Shown one piece after another: positions 32,109 to 42,700 of a DNA stretch of 64,000 nt (the stretch's first letter is position 1; every line of letters starts with the position of its first letter). The notes under the pieces are model-generated. The model was not told where the DNA came from. It saw only the letters and a program-made list of their open reading frames with translations, and made no database searches. A program made the position numbers and the translations under genes. The DNA is taken from positions 34,418 to 98,417 of the forward strand of contig NZ_WODC01000010.1 of NCBI RefSeq assembly GCF_009729555.1. Reading direction: 5' to 3'. Origin of the DNA: Pseudodesulfovibrio alkaliphilus (lineage in GTDB: Bacteria > Desulfobacterota > Desulfovibrionia > Desulfovibrionales > Desulfovibrionaceae).

Positions 32109-32869
32109 TTTTCCTTGCCGCCATCGCCCCGTCCCGCAGCCCGCTCGCCATTGCTCTCCTCGGCCCGCACTGCATCAAGAGAACGCAGAAAGCTCCTGGC
32201 TTCGGCCATCTCCGGATTGAGTTCCATGCACCGGGCGAGGTGCTCGCGGCACGCCTCGTCCCGTCCCTTGCCGTGCAGGGCTCGGGCCATGTTGAAGTGC
32301 AGGTTCTCGTCGTCTTCATTGACCTCAAGGGCCTTGGCGTAAAAGCGGATTGCGTCGTCGAACCGCCCCTGTTTGCGCAAATTAATACCGAACTCGTTGA
32401 AGCGGTGTCGCTGCTCCTCGCGAAAGACCTCGTCGATATTGAGCAACTTGTCGAGCACGGTACGCAGTTTGGTGAATTCCTGCTGCTCGGCGTAGACCTC
32501 GGACAAGGCCATATTGGCGTCCACGGAATCCTCCTGCATAAGGACCGCGCTGCAAAACTCCCGCTCCGCCCTGTCCATCTGGCCGAGGTTGAAGTACCGA
32601 CGGCCCATGCGGACTTTCTTCCGCAGCGCCTCCAGGCAGGGCAGGGTGTTTTCCTGATAGTAGGTCAGCTCGGGGGTATAGTATGTAAGGAACTCGTCGC
32701 GATCAATGAGCCGGGAGACGCCGGATGGGATATGGTTGGCGTTGAGGGGCCGGACCTCGTACATGTCCTCGCCGCGCCTGCGAACGAACCAATAGGTGCC
32801 GTGCCGGTAGCGCGAGCCTCGCTGGCCGATCTTGTACTCGTATTTGGTGCTGTGGGAGTAGACTCCCAT
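32087..32869 (-). CDS. Tetratricopeptide-repeat protein
   Basis: About 260 residues, cytoplasmic. The N-terminal 75 residues, rich in Tyr and Arg (MGVYSHSTKYEYKIGQRGSRY), do not match a domain I recognise. Residues of about 95-245 form at least four TPR-like helix pairs, for example GRFDDAIRFYAKALEVNEDDENLHFNMARAL. Such repeats bind partner proteins. The start at 32869 is chosen as the first Met of the conserved N-terminus. Its end overlaps the convergent hydrolase gene by about 20 bases. Confidence 0.8.
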   Translation of the reverse strand: MGVYSHSTKYEYKIGQRGSRYRHGTYWFVRRRGEDMYEVRPLNANHIPSGVSRLIDRDEFLTYYTPELTYYQENTLPCLEALRKKVRMGRRYFNLGQMDRAEREFCSAVLMQEDSVDANMALSEVYAEQQEFTKLRTVLDKLLNIDEVFREEQRHRFNEFGINLRKQGRFDDAIRFYAKALEVNEDDENLHFNMARALHGKGRDEACREHLARCMELNPEMAEARSFLRSLDAVRAEESNGERAAGRGDGGKENYVFSLK

Positions 32870-32969
32870 GATCTCGCAATCGCCCCTCACGCGCCCCCCT
32901 GACAAAAAAATGTCAGGACGGACCATAGCCGGTCCCGACCCGGCGGGCAAGACGAACCGTGTGCGCTTC

Positions 32970-33422
32970 TCAGGACCGAACGGGAAAAGCCATCGGCCGG
33001 TACACCATTTCGTAGGTTCTCAGCGGACTGCCTGTGGCCACGTCGTAGCGGCTGTCACAGGTCAGCGAGTGCAGCATCTCCCGGGCTATGAACAGACCCA
33101 TGGCGTCAAAACTGGTCCGCCTGATAGGGGGTTTCCCATCAAGCTTGAGGCATTCGTCCCACTCGCCGGCCGGGCCGCCGTGCTGCATGAGCACCCGCAG
33201 GTCGTCGTCCGCCCTGAACAGACTCACGACGATTTCCCCCCCACACCCACACGACAGGATGGACCCGGCGCAATAGGAAAACACCCCTTCAACACAGACC
33301 TGCAGCCGCCGCGAATCCAGGGGACCGTATCCCTCCACGCCCATCCAGACCCCAAGCCCCGCGTTGACAATGCCAACGTCGCGACGCCTGGGCATGACCA
33401 TCCATCTGACAACTGCCTGCAC
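32970..33422 (-). CDS. Degenerate HATPase (anti-sigma/GHKL-like) protein
   Basis: About 151 residues with the layout of a small GHKL ATPase: a VCVEGVFSYCAGSIL helix at the N-box position, GGEIVVSLFRADDDLRVLM strands, and AMGLFIAREML as the G2-like helix. The N-box lacks its conserved Asn (EGVFSYC instead of E-x-x-x-N) and the G1 DxGxG is not visible, so ATP binding is doubtful. Anti-sigma-like or scaffolding use is possible. GTG at 33422 is chosen, five bases after GGAGG; it is upstream of the TPR gene on the same strand. Confidence 0.6.
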   Translation of the reverse strand: MQAVVRWMVMPRRRDVGIVNAGLGVWMGVEGYGPLDSRRLQVCVEGVFSYCAGSILSCGCGGEIVVSLFRADDDLRVLMQHGGPAGEWDECLKLDGKPPIRRTSFDAMGLFIAREMLHSLTCDSRYDVATGSPLRTYEMVYRPMAFPVRS

Positions 33423-33567
33423 GCCCACCTCCCGCCGTCAAGAATCCCGGCCGCAACCCGCGCACCTGCGACGGAAACTAAAACAAAACCGGCCTGCTGG
33501 CAAACACCTGGACAGACTTGGCGCAACACTGGTTTTCAGGCATGATGGAGAAAAAGCGAGGTGAGGA

Positions 33568-33867
33568 ATGGAAAGGGCGGATATCGAGCGGATTTTCGAA
33601 GCGTACCATGAAAAATTCAAGAAAACCGAAGGGGACCGATCCTCATGGTCCGCCGTCTGGACCGACATGACCCCGGCCGGAGTGCTTGAACTCAATCTGA
33701 CAAAATGCCCTCGGGGAACCATCTTCAAAGTGTTCGTGGACAAACGCAAGGCGGCCGAGATCGAGGGCTGGGACGCTTTTTTTACGACCATGGACGCCCT
33801 GGACGTGAAGCACCCCGGACTGTACGATCCCGACAGGCTGTTCGAGGAGATGGCCTCGGTCATCTGA
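33568..33867 (+). CDS. Small conserved-looking hypothetical protein
   Basis: 99 residues, soluble and mixed charged, starting MERADIERIFEAYHEKF. I do not recognise a domain. Coding is supported by composition like the neighbours, an AGGAATGG start context with GAGG upstream, and clean spacing between genes. It stands between the divergent HATPase-like gene and the RRM gene. Confidence 0.6.
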   Translation: MERADIERIFEAYHEKFKKTEGDRSSWSAVWTDMTPAGVLELNLTKCPRGTIFKVFVDKRKAAEIEGWDAFFTTMDALDVKHPGLYDPDRLFEEMASVI

Positions 33868-34113
33868 AGAAACATGGGCCACAACGGCAATTTTCCCTTG
33901 ACTGGACTATCTTCAAAGCGTAAGGCCACTTACTACGGTAGTCGGCGCCGTCCATGGGGACACGCTGCGGCATCGTCACCCCGGTTGACGATGGGTGGAC
34001 AGTTTGAGGTATTTGGGACGCTTGTGCGATTCGCATGGCCTCGATCCGGTTCACCGGGCGACATGTCGCCAACAGAGAACACTTTTCTTACATCTTTCTG
34101 GAGACCTGTACGA
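33868..34113 (+). other. Long leader before the RRM gene
   Basis: 246 bases without a convincing ORF before the RNA-binding protein. An open frame continues through it from 33874, but the RRM fold begins only at 34114. The CATCTTTCTGGAGACC stretch just upstream of the start holds GGAG as the ribosome binding site. Long 5' leaders are common for RNA-binding and cold-shock genes; no known riboswitch was recognised. Confidence 0.4.
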
Positions 34114-34377
34114 ATGGCCAAGAACATCTATGTGGGCAACCTGCCCTGGAGCTGTACGGAAGAAGAACTGCGCACAGCCTTTGAGACCTACGGCGAAGTG
34201 CATTCCGTCAAACTCGTCAATGATCGCGAGACCGGCCGTCCTCGCGGATTCGGCTTCGTGGAAATGGAAGACCAGGGTGCGCTCGAAGCCATCGAGAACC
34301 TGGACGGCAGCAACTTCGGAGGCCGCAACATCAAGGTCAACGAAGCCCGCCCCCGTCCCGAGCGTCCCCGCTGGTAG
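34114..34377 (+). CDS. RNA-binding protein, single RRM domain
   Basis: 87 residues forming one RNA-recognition motif: RNP2 NIYVGNLPW at the start and RNP1 RGFGFVEM in the middle, then [19 protein letters not shown]. This is the bacterial/cyanobacterial-type small RRM protein, thought to bind single-stranded RNA and often cold-responsive. The ATG at 34114 is chosen because the fold begins at once. It is followed by a terminator and then infA and a DEAD-box helicase, all RNA-related. Confidence 0.93.
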   Translation: MAKNIYVGNLPWSCTEEELRTAFETYGEVHSVKLVNDRETGRPRGFGFVEMEDQGALEAIENLDGSNFGGRNIKVNEARPRPERPRW

Positions 34378-34409
34378 TCACCGAACCTACGCCGAAAACG
34401 GCAACCCCA

Positions 34410-34434
34410 GCCCGCCCCCACGGGGCGGGCTTTT
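34410..34434 (+). terminator. Intrinsic terminator after the RRM gene
   Basis: Perfect 9-bp stem GCCCGCCCC/GGGGCGGGC with a 3-base loop and TTTT, between the RRM gene and infA. Confidence 0.85.
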
Positions 34435-34463
34435 CCCGTCCCCTCAAGGAGGATACAGCATAT

Positions 34464-34682
34464 ATGGCCAAAGAAGAAGGCATCACCGTCCAGGGCACCG
34501 TCGAAGAAGCGCTGCCCAACGCCATGTTCCGCGTCGAACTCGAAAACGGTCACTCCGTCCTCGCCCACATTTCCGGCAAGATGCGCAAGTTTCGCATCCG
34601 CGTCATGCCCGGCGACACCGTCACCGTCGAACTCTCCCCCTACGACCTGACCCGCGGACGCATCACCTTCCGCCCCCGCTAA
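34464..34682 (+). CDS. infA: Translation initiation factor IF-1
   Basis: 72-residue OB-fold protein that binds the ribosomal A site during initiation. Seen: [39 protein letters not shown] and [19 protein letters not shown], almost the family consensus. AAGGAGG precedes the ATG. It is placed with a DEAD-box helicase instead of a ribosomal protein operon, which suggests a second, possibly stress-linked copy; other copies cannot be checked here. Confidence 0.96.
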   Translation: MAKEEGITVQGTVEEALPNAMFRVELENGHSVLAHISGKMRKFRIRVMPGDTVTVELSPYDLTRGRITFRPR

Positions 34683-34730
34683 TTTCCCGCTCTCGGGCCG
34701 CGCCATGCGGCCTCTGAGCAGGCGCCATTG

Positions 34731-34765
34731 ACCCGCACCCTTGTCGCAACGTATGCGATGCGGGT
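34731..34765 (+). promoter_or_regulatory. Structured leader hairpin before the DEAD-box gene
   Basis: Outer stem ACCCGCA (34731-34737)/TGCGGGT (34759-34765) and inner stem TCGCA (34744-34748)/TGCGA (34754-34758), followed by TT. It may terminate infA transcription weakly or be a regulatory element of the helicase. Confidence 0.5.
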
Positions 34766-34820
34766 TTGTGCGGTTCCATCGCCATTCACTGGCCGGCCCT
34801 ACACCGGCAACAAGGACATC

Positions 34821-36476
34821 ATGAACGAATTCAAGGCTTTGGGCCTCTCAGAAGAAACCATTGCGGCCCTGGAATCCAAGGGTTTCACCACCCCCACCCC
34901 CATTCAGGCGCGAACCATCCCCCTGCTGCTTGGCGGCACGGTGGACATTGTCGGTCAGGCCCAGACAGGCACAGGCAAGACCGCGGCATTTGCCCTGCCC
35001 ATCATCGAGACCGCCGAGGCCAACGCGGGACGGGTCCAGGCACTCGTCCTGACCCCCACCCGGGAGCTGGCCATCCAGGTGGCCGAGGAGATCAACTCCC
35101 TTAAGGGAAACAAACGGTTGCGCGTCCTGCCGGTCTACGGTGGACAGGCCATCCACATGCAATTCAAAGCACTGAAAAGCGGGGTGGACGTGGTGGTCGG
35201 CACTCCGGGCCGCATCATGGACCATCTCGACCGGGGCACCCTGCGCCTCAACCAGCTCGACTTTGTGGTTCTCGACGAGGCCGACGAGATGTGCAACATG
35301 GGCTTTGTGGACGACGTGCGCGAAATTCTCAAGGCAACAGGGCCGGAGCGGCGCACCTTGCTCTTCTCGGCCACCATGCCCGCCGAGGTCATGCGTATCG
35401 CCAGGGAATTCATGGGCGACTATGAACTGGTCACGGTCAAGGCCGAAAAGAACGATACCCCCCTCACCCGCCAGGTTTTCCACGAGGTGGCCGATTCGGA
35501 TCGTTTCGAGGCCCTGTGCAGGGTGGTGGACGCCGAGCCCGACTTCTACGGCCTTGTCTTCACGCGCACCCGCGCCGACGCCGACGAGGTGGCCGGACGC
35601 CTGACCGAGCGCGGCTACCCGGCCGAGCCAATCCACGGCGACCTCTCCCAGGCCCGACGCGAGGAAATCCTCGGTCGCTTCCGCAAACGGCTCGTGACCA
35701 TTCTCGTGGCCACCGACGTGGCCGCGCGCGGCATCGACGTGCCCGACCTGAGCCATGTAGTCAACTTCGCTCTTCCCCAGGACCCGCAAACCTTTGTCCA
35801 CCGTACCGGCCGAACAGGCAGGGCCGGCAGGGAAGGCGTGGCTATCACCCTGATCGCACCCGGCGAATTCCGCAGACTCATGTACATCACCAAAAGCTCG
35901 GGCATTGATATCGCCAAGGCCAAGCTCCCGCGCATCAGCGATGTCATCCACACCAAGAAGAGCCGCATGCTCCACGGGCTCGACGCCATCATGAACGACG
36001 AGACCCACCATCCCTACCTGCCCATGGCCCGCGGCCTCCTCGACGGACGGGAGGCCGAGGAGGTGATTGCCGCACTGCTCAAACACGCCTTTGGCGACGA
36101 GTTGATGGAATCGAGCTACCGCGAAATCGACGCCATCACCCCGGCCACCCGGGGACGGGCCGACCTTGTCTGCTCCCTTGGCCGTGTGGACGGCATGAAT
36201 CCAAGGGATTTCGTGGAGTTCATCGCCAAAACGGCAAACATCAAACCATGGGCTATCCAGCATGTGCGGGTTCAGGGTGAACAGACCACCTTCACCGTAC
36301 CCGCTGCCGAGGCCCGGACAGTCATCGACCGGGTGCGCAGCCGCGAGGGGCACCCCCTGATCAAACCTGGCGAACCGTCGAAAAAACCGCCCTACCGCCG
36401 CGAGTATCCCAAGAAAGGATCGCCCGGCCCAGGCAAGCGCCCCTTTGTGAAGCCCTTCAAACCAAGAAAGGGGTAA
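34821..36476 (+). CDS. DEAD-box ATP-dependent RNA helicase
   Basis: 551 residues of the DeaD/CsdA type, unwinding RNA in ribosome assembly and at low temperature. Motifs in order: Q motif FTTPTPIQARTIP, Walker A AQTGTGKT, PTRELAIQ, TPGRIMDHL, DEAD in VLDEADEM, SAT in FSATMP, VATDVAARGID and HRTGRTGRAG. After the core, residues of about 440-515 form a DbpA-like RNA-binding domain (RADLVCSLGRVDGMNPRDFV), then a basic, Pro/Lys-rich tail. The start at 34821 fits the family; the upstream frame is leader. Confidence 0.95.
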   Translation: MNEFKALGLSEETIAALESKGFTTPTPIQARTIPLLLGGTVDIVGQAQTGTGKTAAFALPIIETAEANAGRVQALVLTPTRELAIQVAEEINSLKGNKRLRVLPVYGGQAIHMQFKALKSGVDVVVGTPGRIMDHLDRGTLRLNQLDFVVLDEADEMCNMGFVDDVREILKATGPERRTLLFSATMPAEVMRIAREFMGDYELVTVKAEKNDTPLTRQVFHEVADSDRFEALCRVVDAEPDFYGLVFTRTRADADEVAGRLTERGYPAEPIHGDLSQARREEILGRFRKRLVTILVATDVAARGIDVPDLSHVVNFALPQDPQTFVHRTGRTGRAGREGVAITLIAPGEFRRLMYITKSSGIDIAKAKLPRISDVIHTKKSRMLHGLDAIMNDETHHPYLPMARGLLDGREAEEVIAALLKHAFGDELMESSYREIDAITPATRGRADLVCSLGRVDGMNPRDFVEFIAKTANIKPWAIQHVRVQGEQTTFTVPAAEARTVIDRVRSREGHPLIKPGEPSKKPPYRREYPKKGSPGPGKRPFVKPFKPRKG

Positions 36477-36498
36477 TCCCGTTCCCTTGTCATGGACA

Positions 36499-36530
36499 GG
36501 CCCGTGCCGCACACCCGGCACGGGCCTTTT
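36499..36530 (+). terminator. Intrinsic terminator after the helicase gene
   Basis: Perfect 11-bp stem GGCCCGTGCCG/CGGCACGGGCC with a 6-base loop, then TTTT and a further run of seven T at 36534-36540. Confidence 0.9.
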
Positions 36531-36540
36531 GCGTTTTTTT

Positions 36541-37097
36541 TACAACTTGGGAATTTCGGAACAATAAGTAGCCCGTTGCGCCGGGAGAAAATGGCCGGAC
36601 CAGCGTCATCTCCGCGCACTTAGCCAGCAAAGGATACTTCAGCACCACGCAAGAATCCTGCATCATCCAGACGGAGTTTCCAGCAACCATTGCATCATGG
36701 ACCATAGAGGATATGGCCGTTCGCACTGCCAGATGAATACTCATAATTGAACGATTTTTGTCCATAGCATACAAAACATCCCATCGTTAAAACATCGAGA
36801 CACTCCTCCGAAAAAACTCAACTCTGTACTTTCCGTCCGAGAAACAGGCAAGAAGCCATCAACGCATGGTACGAAACAGGAAAGAAACAAGATTGTTCAA
36901 CATTGCACAATAGCACCAATGTTGCACAAAGAGTTGTCATCGAGCCAGAGATTCAGTTAAGATATAAGGATGGCATGTCCTGAGGCCGGAGCGGAGCGCA
37001 CATTGATCGCCCCTCCGGCATGGGGCCTTTGGTCGTTTGGCCCGTTTCCCGGGGTTCCCCGCCGGGCCTTTGTTATTGAAACCAAGGAATTCAGATC
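36541..37097. other. Long leader or intergenic region before the chemoreceptor gene
   Basis: About 560 bases of mixed, partly AT-rich DNA with no convincing gene. Seen: a perfect inverted repeat CAACATTG/CAATGTTG (36898-36905, 36917-36924), with TTGCACAA present twice in direct orientation (36903, 36922); a hairpin GCCGGAG/CTCCGGC (36985-36991, 37013-37019); and a terminator-like hairpin GGCCCG/CGGGCC followed by TTTG (37039-37072), 26 bases before the ATG. These suggest operator and leader control of the receptor gene. Confidence 0.45.
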
Positions 37098-39527
37098 ATG
37101 AAAATGAGCATACGTCTCAAAGTGCTGCTCCCCGTGCTGGGGACTGTGCTGCTGCTCGGCGGCGCCAGTCTGTACCTGCTGCGCACGGACCTGGGGCTGC
37201 TGCGGGAAAACTTCGTCAGGAGCATGGTGCACGAGAAAGAGGCCGAGCTGGCCCACTCCATCGCCTCCGCATCCAGCCGGGCCAAGCAGATGGCCTCGCT
37301 GTTTTCCAGCACCCCGGAGGTGCTTCGCGCCTTCAGCATGGCCCAGGAAGGGAACATCAACGACGAAAACGACCCCTCGGTCCAGGAGGCGCGCACCTTT
37401 CTGCGCGCGGCGATGGGGCCGGTCAATGTCGGACATGCGGCGGCCATGTCGGGAGAACTGCTCCAGCTCCACTTCCACCTTCCCAACGCCCGCAGCCTGT
37501 TGCGCGCCTGGCGCAAACAGCAGACTCAGCGCGACGGCGTATGGATGGATGTCTCCGACGACCTGAGGTCTTTCCGGCAGACCGTGCTTGATGTCAACCG
37601 CACCGGCCAGCCCGTGGAAGGCATAGAACTCGGCCGGGGCGGTTTCGCCATCCGGGGCCTGACGCCGGTACGCGATGAGACCGGCAAACAGCTGGGATCG
37701 GTGGAGGTGCTGCTCGACTTTGACCCCATCCTGGCCAATGCGGCCGAGGGTGAGGGCAGACAGCTCCTGCTCTACATGAATGCCGACCGACTCAACATCG
37801 CTCGTGGACTCAACGACCCGGTCAAGTATCCGGTGACAGACGGCCGATTCGTCCTTGTCTCCAACTCCGGCGACCCGAAGGTGGCGGACATGGTGCCCAC
37901 CGACCTCCTGGACCAGGGCACACGCGAAATCGGAATGCGTATTCTGGATTCCATGGCCCTGTCCGCCTTCCCGGTGCGCGACTACAACGGCAACCAGATC
38001 GGCCTCATCGTCTACGCCATGGACACTTCAGACACTGCGGCCATCATCAGCTCGGCAGGCATGACCATCGGCTCGCTGCTCCTGGCCATCCTCATCCTGC
38101 CCGCCCTGGTCACATGGCTGTTCATCAGCCGCAGTGTCATCCGGCCCGTGCAGGCCGTCATCGGCAAGATCCGCGACATCGCCGAGGACCGGGCCGATCT
38201 CGACGAACGGCTGGACGACTCGGCCAATGACGAGATGGGCGACCTCGCACGCTGGTTCAACGTGCTCATGAGCAAGCTGGGCGACATCCTCACCGAGGTA
38301 AGAACCTACATGTACATCGTCAACGCCGTCCCCGATCCCATATTCACCGTGGACGACAACATGCGGATCATCGTGGGCAACGAGGCCACGGCGCGTTTTG
38401 GCGGTCGAAAGCTCGAAAACCTCAAGGGCACTCCCTGTCGCGATATCTTCAACACCGCCATTTGCGGCACCGATGACTGCCCCATCCATCAATGTCGGCA
38501 GCGCGATGGACACTACGAGGGCAATGTCATCCATATCATGAAAGATGGCAAGGAGGTCGCCATCAAGCCCACCTCTGACGTGCTGCGCGATCCTTCGGGC
38601 AAGATCATCGGCCGCATGGAGGTAGCCCGCAACGTCACCGAGCTGGTGGAAAAGGAGCGCGGCATCCAGGCCAACCTGGAGCGTATCAGCGAGGTCAACG
38701 ACCGCATCACCCACGTTGCCGTGTCCATCGCCGAAACCTCCTCCACCCTGCTCGACCAGGTCACCGAGGCATCCGAGGGGGCCGAGGTGCAAAAATCCCG
38801 CGCCATGGAAACGGCCACGGCCATGGAACAGATGAACGCCACGGTCATCGAGGTGGCTTCCAACGCGGCCAATGCCGCCAGTCAGGCCGATGAGACACGC
38901 GGCCGGGCCGACATAGGCGCAGACGTGGTCAAGCGCGCCGTGGAGGCCATGGGCGAAGTCCGCACCCGCTCCCTTGCGCTGCGGGAAAACATGGACAGCC
39001 TGGGTAGCAAGGCCGACGGCATCGGCAAGGTTCTCGGCGTGATCACCGACATCGCGGACCAGACCAACCTGCTGGCCCTCAACGCCGCCATCGAGGCGGC
39101 CAGAGCGGGCGAGGCCGGACGCGGCTTTGCCGTTGTGGCCGACGAGGTGCGCAAACTGGCCGAAAAGACCATGACCGCCACCAAGGAAGTGGACGAGGCC
39201 ATCCAGGCCATCCAGCAGGGAACCCGGGAAAATGTCGAGGCTGTCGGCGAGTCCGAATCTGCGGTGGAGAGAGCCACCCAGCTTGTCAACGAATCCGGCG
39301 CGGCGCTCGAGGCAATCCGCTCATTGGTGGACAGCAGCGCGGACCAGGTGCGGGCCATCGCCACCGCGGCCGAGGAACAATCGGCAACCAGCGACGAAAT
39401 CAGCAACTCCGTCAGCGAGGTCAGCCGCGTGGCCGAAAGCACGGCCCACGGCATGGAGCGCGCCCGGGACGAAGTCCGGCGCATGGCCGGACTGGCAGAA
39501 GAGCTGCGGACCATATCATCGCAATAG
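37098..39527 (+). CDS. Methyl-accepting chemotaxis protein with Cache, HAMP and PAS domains
   Basis: 809-residue chemoreceptor. Order: membrane helix (about 8-30), a large periplasmic Cache-type sensor (about 35-315, with [24 protein letters not shown]), second helix (about 322-350), HAMP, PAS (about 405-510) and the signalling coiled coil with hairpin [21 protein letters not shown]. The PAS part has five cysteines in [20 protein letters not shown], which could bind metal or sense redox. No NWETF-type CheR-binding pentapeptide is visible at the C-terminus. It is a single gene with its own terminator. Confidence 0.94.
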   Translation: MKMSIRLKVLLPVLGTVLLLGGASLYLLRTDLGLLRENFVRSMVHEKEAELAHSIASASSRAKQMASLFSSTPEVLRAFSMAQEGNINDENDPSVQEARTFLRAAMGPVNVGHAAAMSGELLQLHFHLPNARSLLRAWRKQQTQRDGVWMDVSDDLRSFRQTVLDVNRTGQPVEGIELGRGGFAIRGLTPVRDETGKQLGSVEVLLDFDPILANAAEGEGRQLLLYMNADRLNIARGLNDPVKYPVTDGRFVLVSNSGDPKVADMVPTDLLDQGTREIGMRILDSMALSAFPVRDYNGNQIGLIVYAMDTSDTAAIISSAGMTIGSLLLAILILPALVTWLFISRSVIRPVQAVIGKIRDIAEDRADLDERLDDSANDEMGDLARWFNVLMSKLGDILTEVRTYMYIVNAVPDPIFTVDDNMRIIVGNEATARFGGRKLENLKGTPCRDIFNTAICGTDDCPIHQCRQRDGHYEGNVIHIMKDGKEVAIKPTSDVLRDPSGKIIGRMEVARNVTELVEKERGIQANLERISEVNDRITHVAVSIAETSSTLLDQVTEASEGAEVQKSRAMETATAMEQMNATVIEVASNAANAASQADETRGRADIGADVVKRAVEAMGEVRTRSLALRENMDSLGSKADGIGKVLGVITDIADQTNLLALNAAIEAARAGEAGRGFAVVADEVRKLAEKTMTATKEVDEAIQAIQQGTRENVEAVGESESAVERATQLVNESGAALEAIRSLVDSSADQVRAIATAAEEQSATSDEISNSVSEVSRVAESTAHGMERARDEVRRMAGLAEELRTISSQ

Positions 39528-39555
39528 TCACACCTCCTCCTCCACACCCCCCCCC

Positions 39556-39591
39556 GAAACGCCGGGCGCAACCGTATGCGCCCGGCGTTTC
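39556..39591 (+). terminator. Hairpin after the chemoreceptor gene
   Basis: Perfect 15-bp stem GAAACGCCGGGCGCA/TGCGCCCGGCGTTTC with a 6-base loop; no T run follows beyond the stem, so it is a strong hairpin of uncertain efficiency. Confidence 0.65.
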
Positions 39592-39727
39592 ACCTTCTGC
39601 CACTGCGCCGGATGACCGGAGCCATTGAAAAAGATACGGAAAATCATGCGGCGCATATGGCATAGCGAGGCGGAATCGGCTATCCTTGAATTTCCAAATC
39701 AAACCTGGAGCTTTTGCGGACCCGAGC

Positions 39728-42700
39728 ATGCTGGCATTTCTCGACAAAATCCCCATGGCCACCCCAAGGGTGCGGCGCGTGGCCTTCGGGCTGCTCTGCG
39801 CCCTGCTCGCCTACGTTCTGGCCGGGTTCCTGCTGCTCCCGGCCATCATCAAATCCACCGTGGTCAGCCAGGGCGCTGCAGCCTTGGGGCGGCCCATCCA
39901 CCTCGGCGAAATCGCCTTCAACCCCCTGACCCTGCGCCTGACCCTGCGGGAATTCCGGGTGGATGCACATCCGAACGCCCCAGACGACGAAGAACCGCTG
40001 CTCTCCTTTGACGAAATGAGCGCGAGGGCGGACCTGGCGTCCCTTTGGCACATGGCTCCGGTCATCAATGACCTCACCCTGCGCGAGCTTGCCGTAAGCG
40101 TCACCCGCTACGATGACGGTCGCTACTCCATCTCGGACCTGCTCCACGCTGACAGTGAAACGGATACGGCACGGGGCCGGGAAGAAGCCCCTTTTCCCTT
40201 TGCCCTCTATGGATTCGAGATGAGCAACGCCACCATCGTTTTCGACGACCAGCCACGCAACAAACGCCACGTCATCTCCGAAATCAATCTGAACATTCCC
40301 TTCACTTCCAGCTTCGAGGCCCTGCGCGGCGAATTTACCCAGCCCAGTTGCTCGGCCGTCGTCAATGGCGACCCGGTCACTCTGGAAGGGCGCACCCTCC
40401 CCTTTCACGACTCCCTGCACACCGAATTCCACCTGGGCGCGGTCGATGTGGACCTCAGCGAATACTGGCCCTACGCTCCGGCGGACACTCCCCTATCCCT
40501 TGTCCATGGACGCTTTTCTTCGGACCTTTCCCTCAACTTCGAACGACCTGACGCCCGGCGCATCAACCTCTTCATCAGCGGCGGAGGCAACCTGACCGAT
40601 CTTGAGATCGCCTCGCCCCAGGACGGCAAGGTTCTCTCAGCCCGGCAGATATCCTTTAGGCTGGAACGATTTTCACCATCCGACATGCGCCTCGCTCTCT
40701 CGGAACTCAGCGTGGACAATCCGGCTCTCAGGGTCATACGCCGCGACGACGGCAGCATCAATTGGGAGCAGTATTTCCCTGCCCAGGAAAACAAGGAGGA
40801 GGACTCCCGGGGCAGCGCTCAAGACAAGGCCATCCAGGCCGTCATTCGCAGCTTGACAGTGACATCGGGCAGCGTGGAGTGGATCGACCGGGCAATACCC
40901 GGCGGTTTCTCGTGCGCCATGGCCGACCTGTCCGTCACGGCCCGGGATGTAAACACCGGGACAACCCCCGTGCCATTCGCCGCAACCTCGACCATCACCC
41001 CCGCGACCCAAGACGGTGCCAAAGCCCCTGCCACCATCACCGCCAACGGCCAACTCGTGGTCTCCCCCCTGTCGGCCTCGGCAACCGTTACCGCCGCAGG
41101 AATCGCACTGGCCGACTATGCCCCCTATTACGCCCAGGCTCTGCCCCTGGTTGTGGAAAGCGCGACACTGGGTGCAAGCGGCACCGTGACCTTTGAAGAC
41201 AAGCAATCCCCAAGCCTGTCCCTGCGAAACGGAGCCCTCACCCTGACGGATCTGCGGCTGCGCATACCGGACAGCGAAACCCCCACTGTATCCGCCCAGA
41301 GGCTGACTGTGGACGGGGTCTCCCTGAGCAGCGACGAGGGGGCCGTGGTCATAGCCGAAATCCTGCTGCAAGGACCGCATGTGTGGCTGCGCATGGAGGA
41401 ACCCGGCCGGGTGGACCTTGTGGACCTTTTCGCCCGGCATGACCGGGCAGCCCCCGGACCGGAGCCAGCCCCGCAGAAGGGTCTGACCTCGGCGGCCGAG
41501 CCGGACTGGACCGCCAGGGTGGACAGCCTGCGCCTGAGCCGGGGGAACATCACCTTGGTGGACACGACAACGGCTCCTGCGTCAGGGCGAGCAACCTCGT
41601 TCTCCCTGTCCGACATGGACCTTGAAGCCCGGAACATTTCCACTCGCCACCACACCCCAAACGACAGCGAATCCATGCCGTTGACCTGCGACCTCAAGGC
41701 CGTCTGGGGCGGCGGCGGAACCATCGGGCTGAAAGCCGAAGGTTTCCTCGCCCCCCTTTCCGCCAGCGGAGCCGTCACCCTGTCCAATGTCGGGCTCATT
41801 CCCGTCAACCCCCTTCTTTCGCAATTCGCCGATGTGGCCCTGACCCGCGGCGCGGCCACGTCTTCCATGGCCGTCGGCCTTGAAGAGGGTCGTCTGACTC
41901 TGCGTGGCAACCTCTCCGTAACCGATGCCTCCCTCGCGGAACTCTCGCCCACCAGCGCCCAGAGCACCGAGCTTGTCGGCTTTGACGCCCTTGGCCTGAC
42001 AGGCATCCTTTTCGAGAGCGAACCCGCCGGGCTCGCCGTGGAGGCCATCCGCCTGACCGGACCGCGAGGCCGTGTGGAGTTTGATGAAAAAGGCCGCGTC
42101 AACCTGCTCTCCGCCCTGCGCATCGCCCAGCCAGATCCAGAGGGCGACACCGCGCCCGCCGCAGCACCCGATAACGCAACGGAACCGGAACCAGCCGTTC
42201 CCGAACAGGAACCTGGGCAGGACGAACCAGGCTTTCTCCAGACCCTGCGCGTGGGCACCGTGAGCGTGGAGCAGGGGACGGTCCTGTTCCGCGACGCCTC
42301 GGTGGCCCCGACCTACTCCACGAAGGTGGAGGACATCCGGCTCACATTGACCGACATCGCCCGGTCCGACGACTCCCGCCCAGAAATGGACATGCGTGCC
42401 AGCCTTGGCCAGACGCCTTTGTCCGCCACGGGAATCATCAATCCTGCGGTCGTGCCCCTGTACACCGACATCGCCGTGAGCCTGGGCGGTCTGGAACTCG
42501 CGCCCCTCACTCCCTACACCCTCAAATACCTGGGACACCCCGTGGAGCACGGAAGCCTCTACGCAGAGGTGATCTTCAAAACCGAAAACAACATGCTTGA
42601 GGCCGACAACTCCTTCCTCGTCAGGCAACTGGTCCTCGGCCCCAAAGACACCCGGCCGGACGTTCCCAACGTGCCGGTCCGCTTCGGCCTCTCGCTGCTT

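Noticed and set aside
36490..36774. 94-codon frame on the minus strand after the helicase gene
   Set aside because: Its last codons run through the helicase terminator, no ribosome binding site is seen, and no domain is visible.
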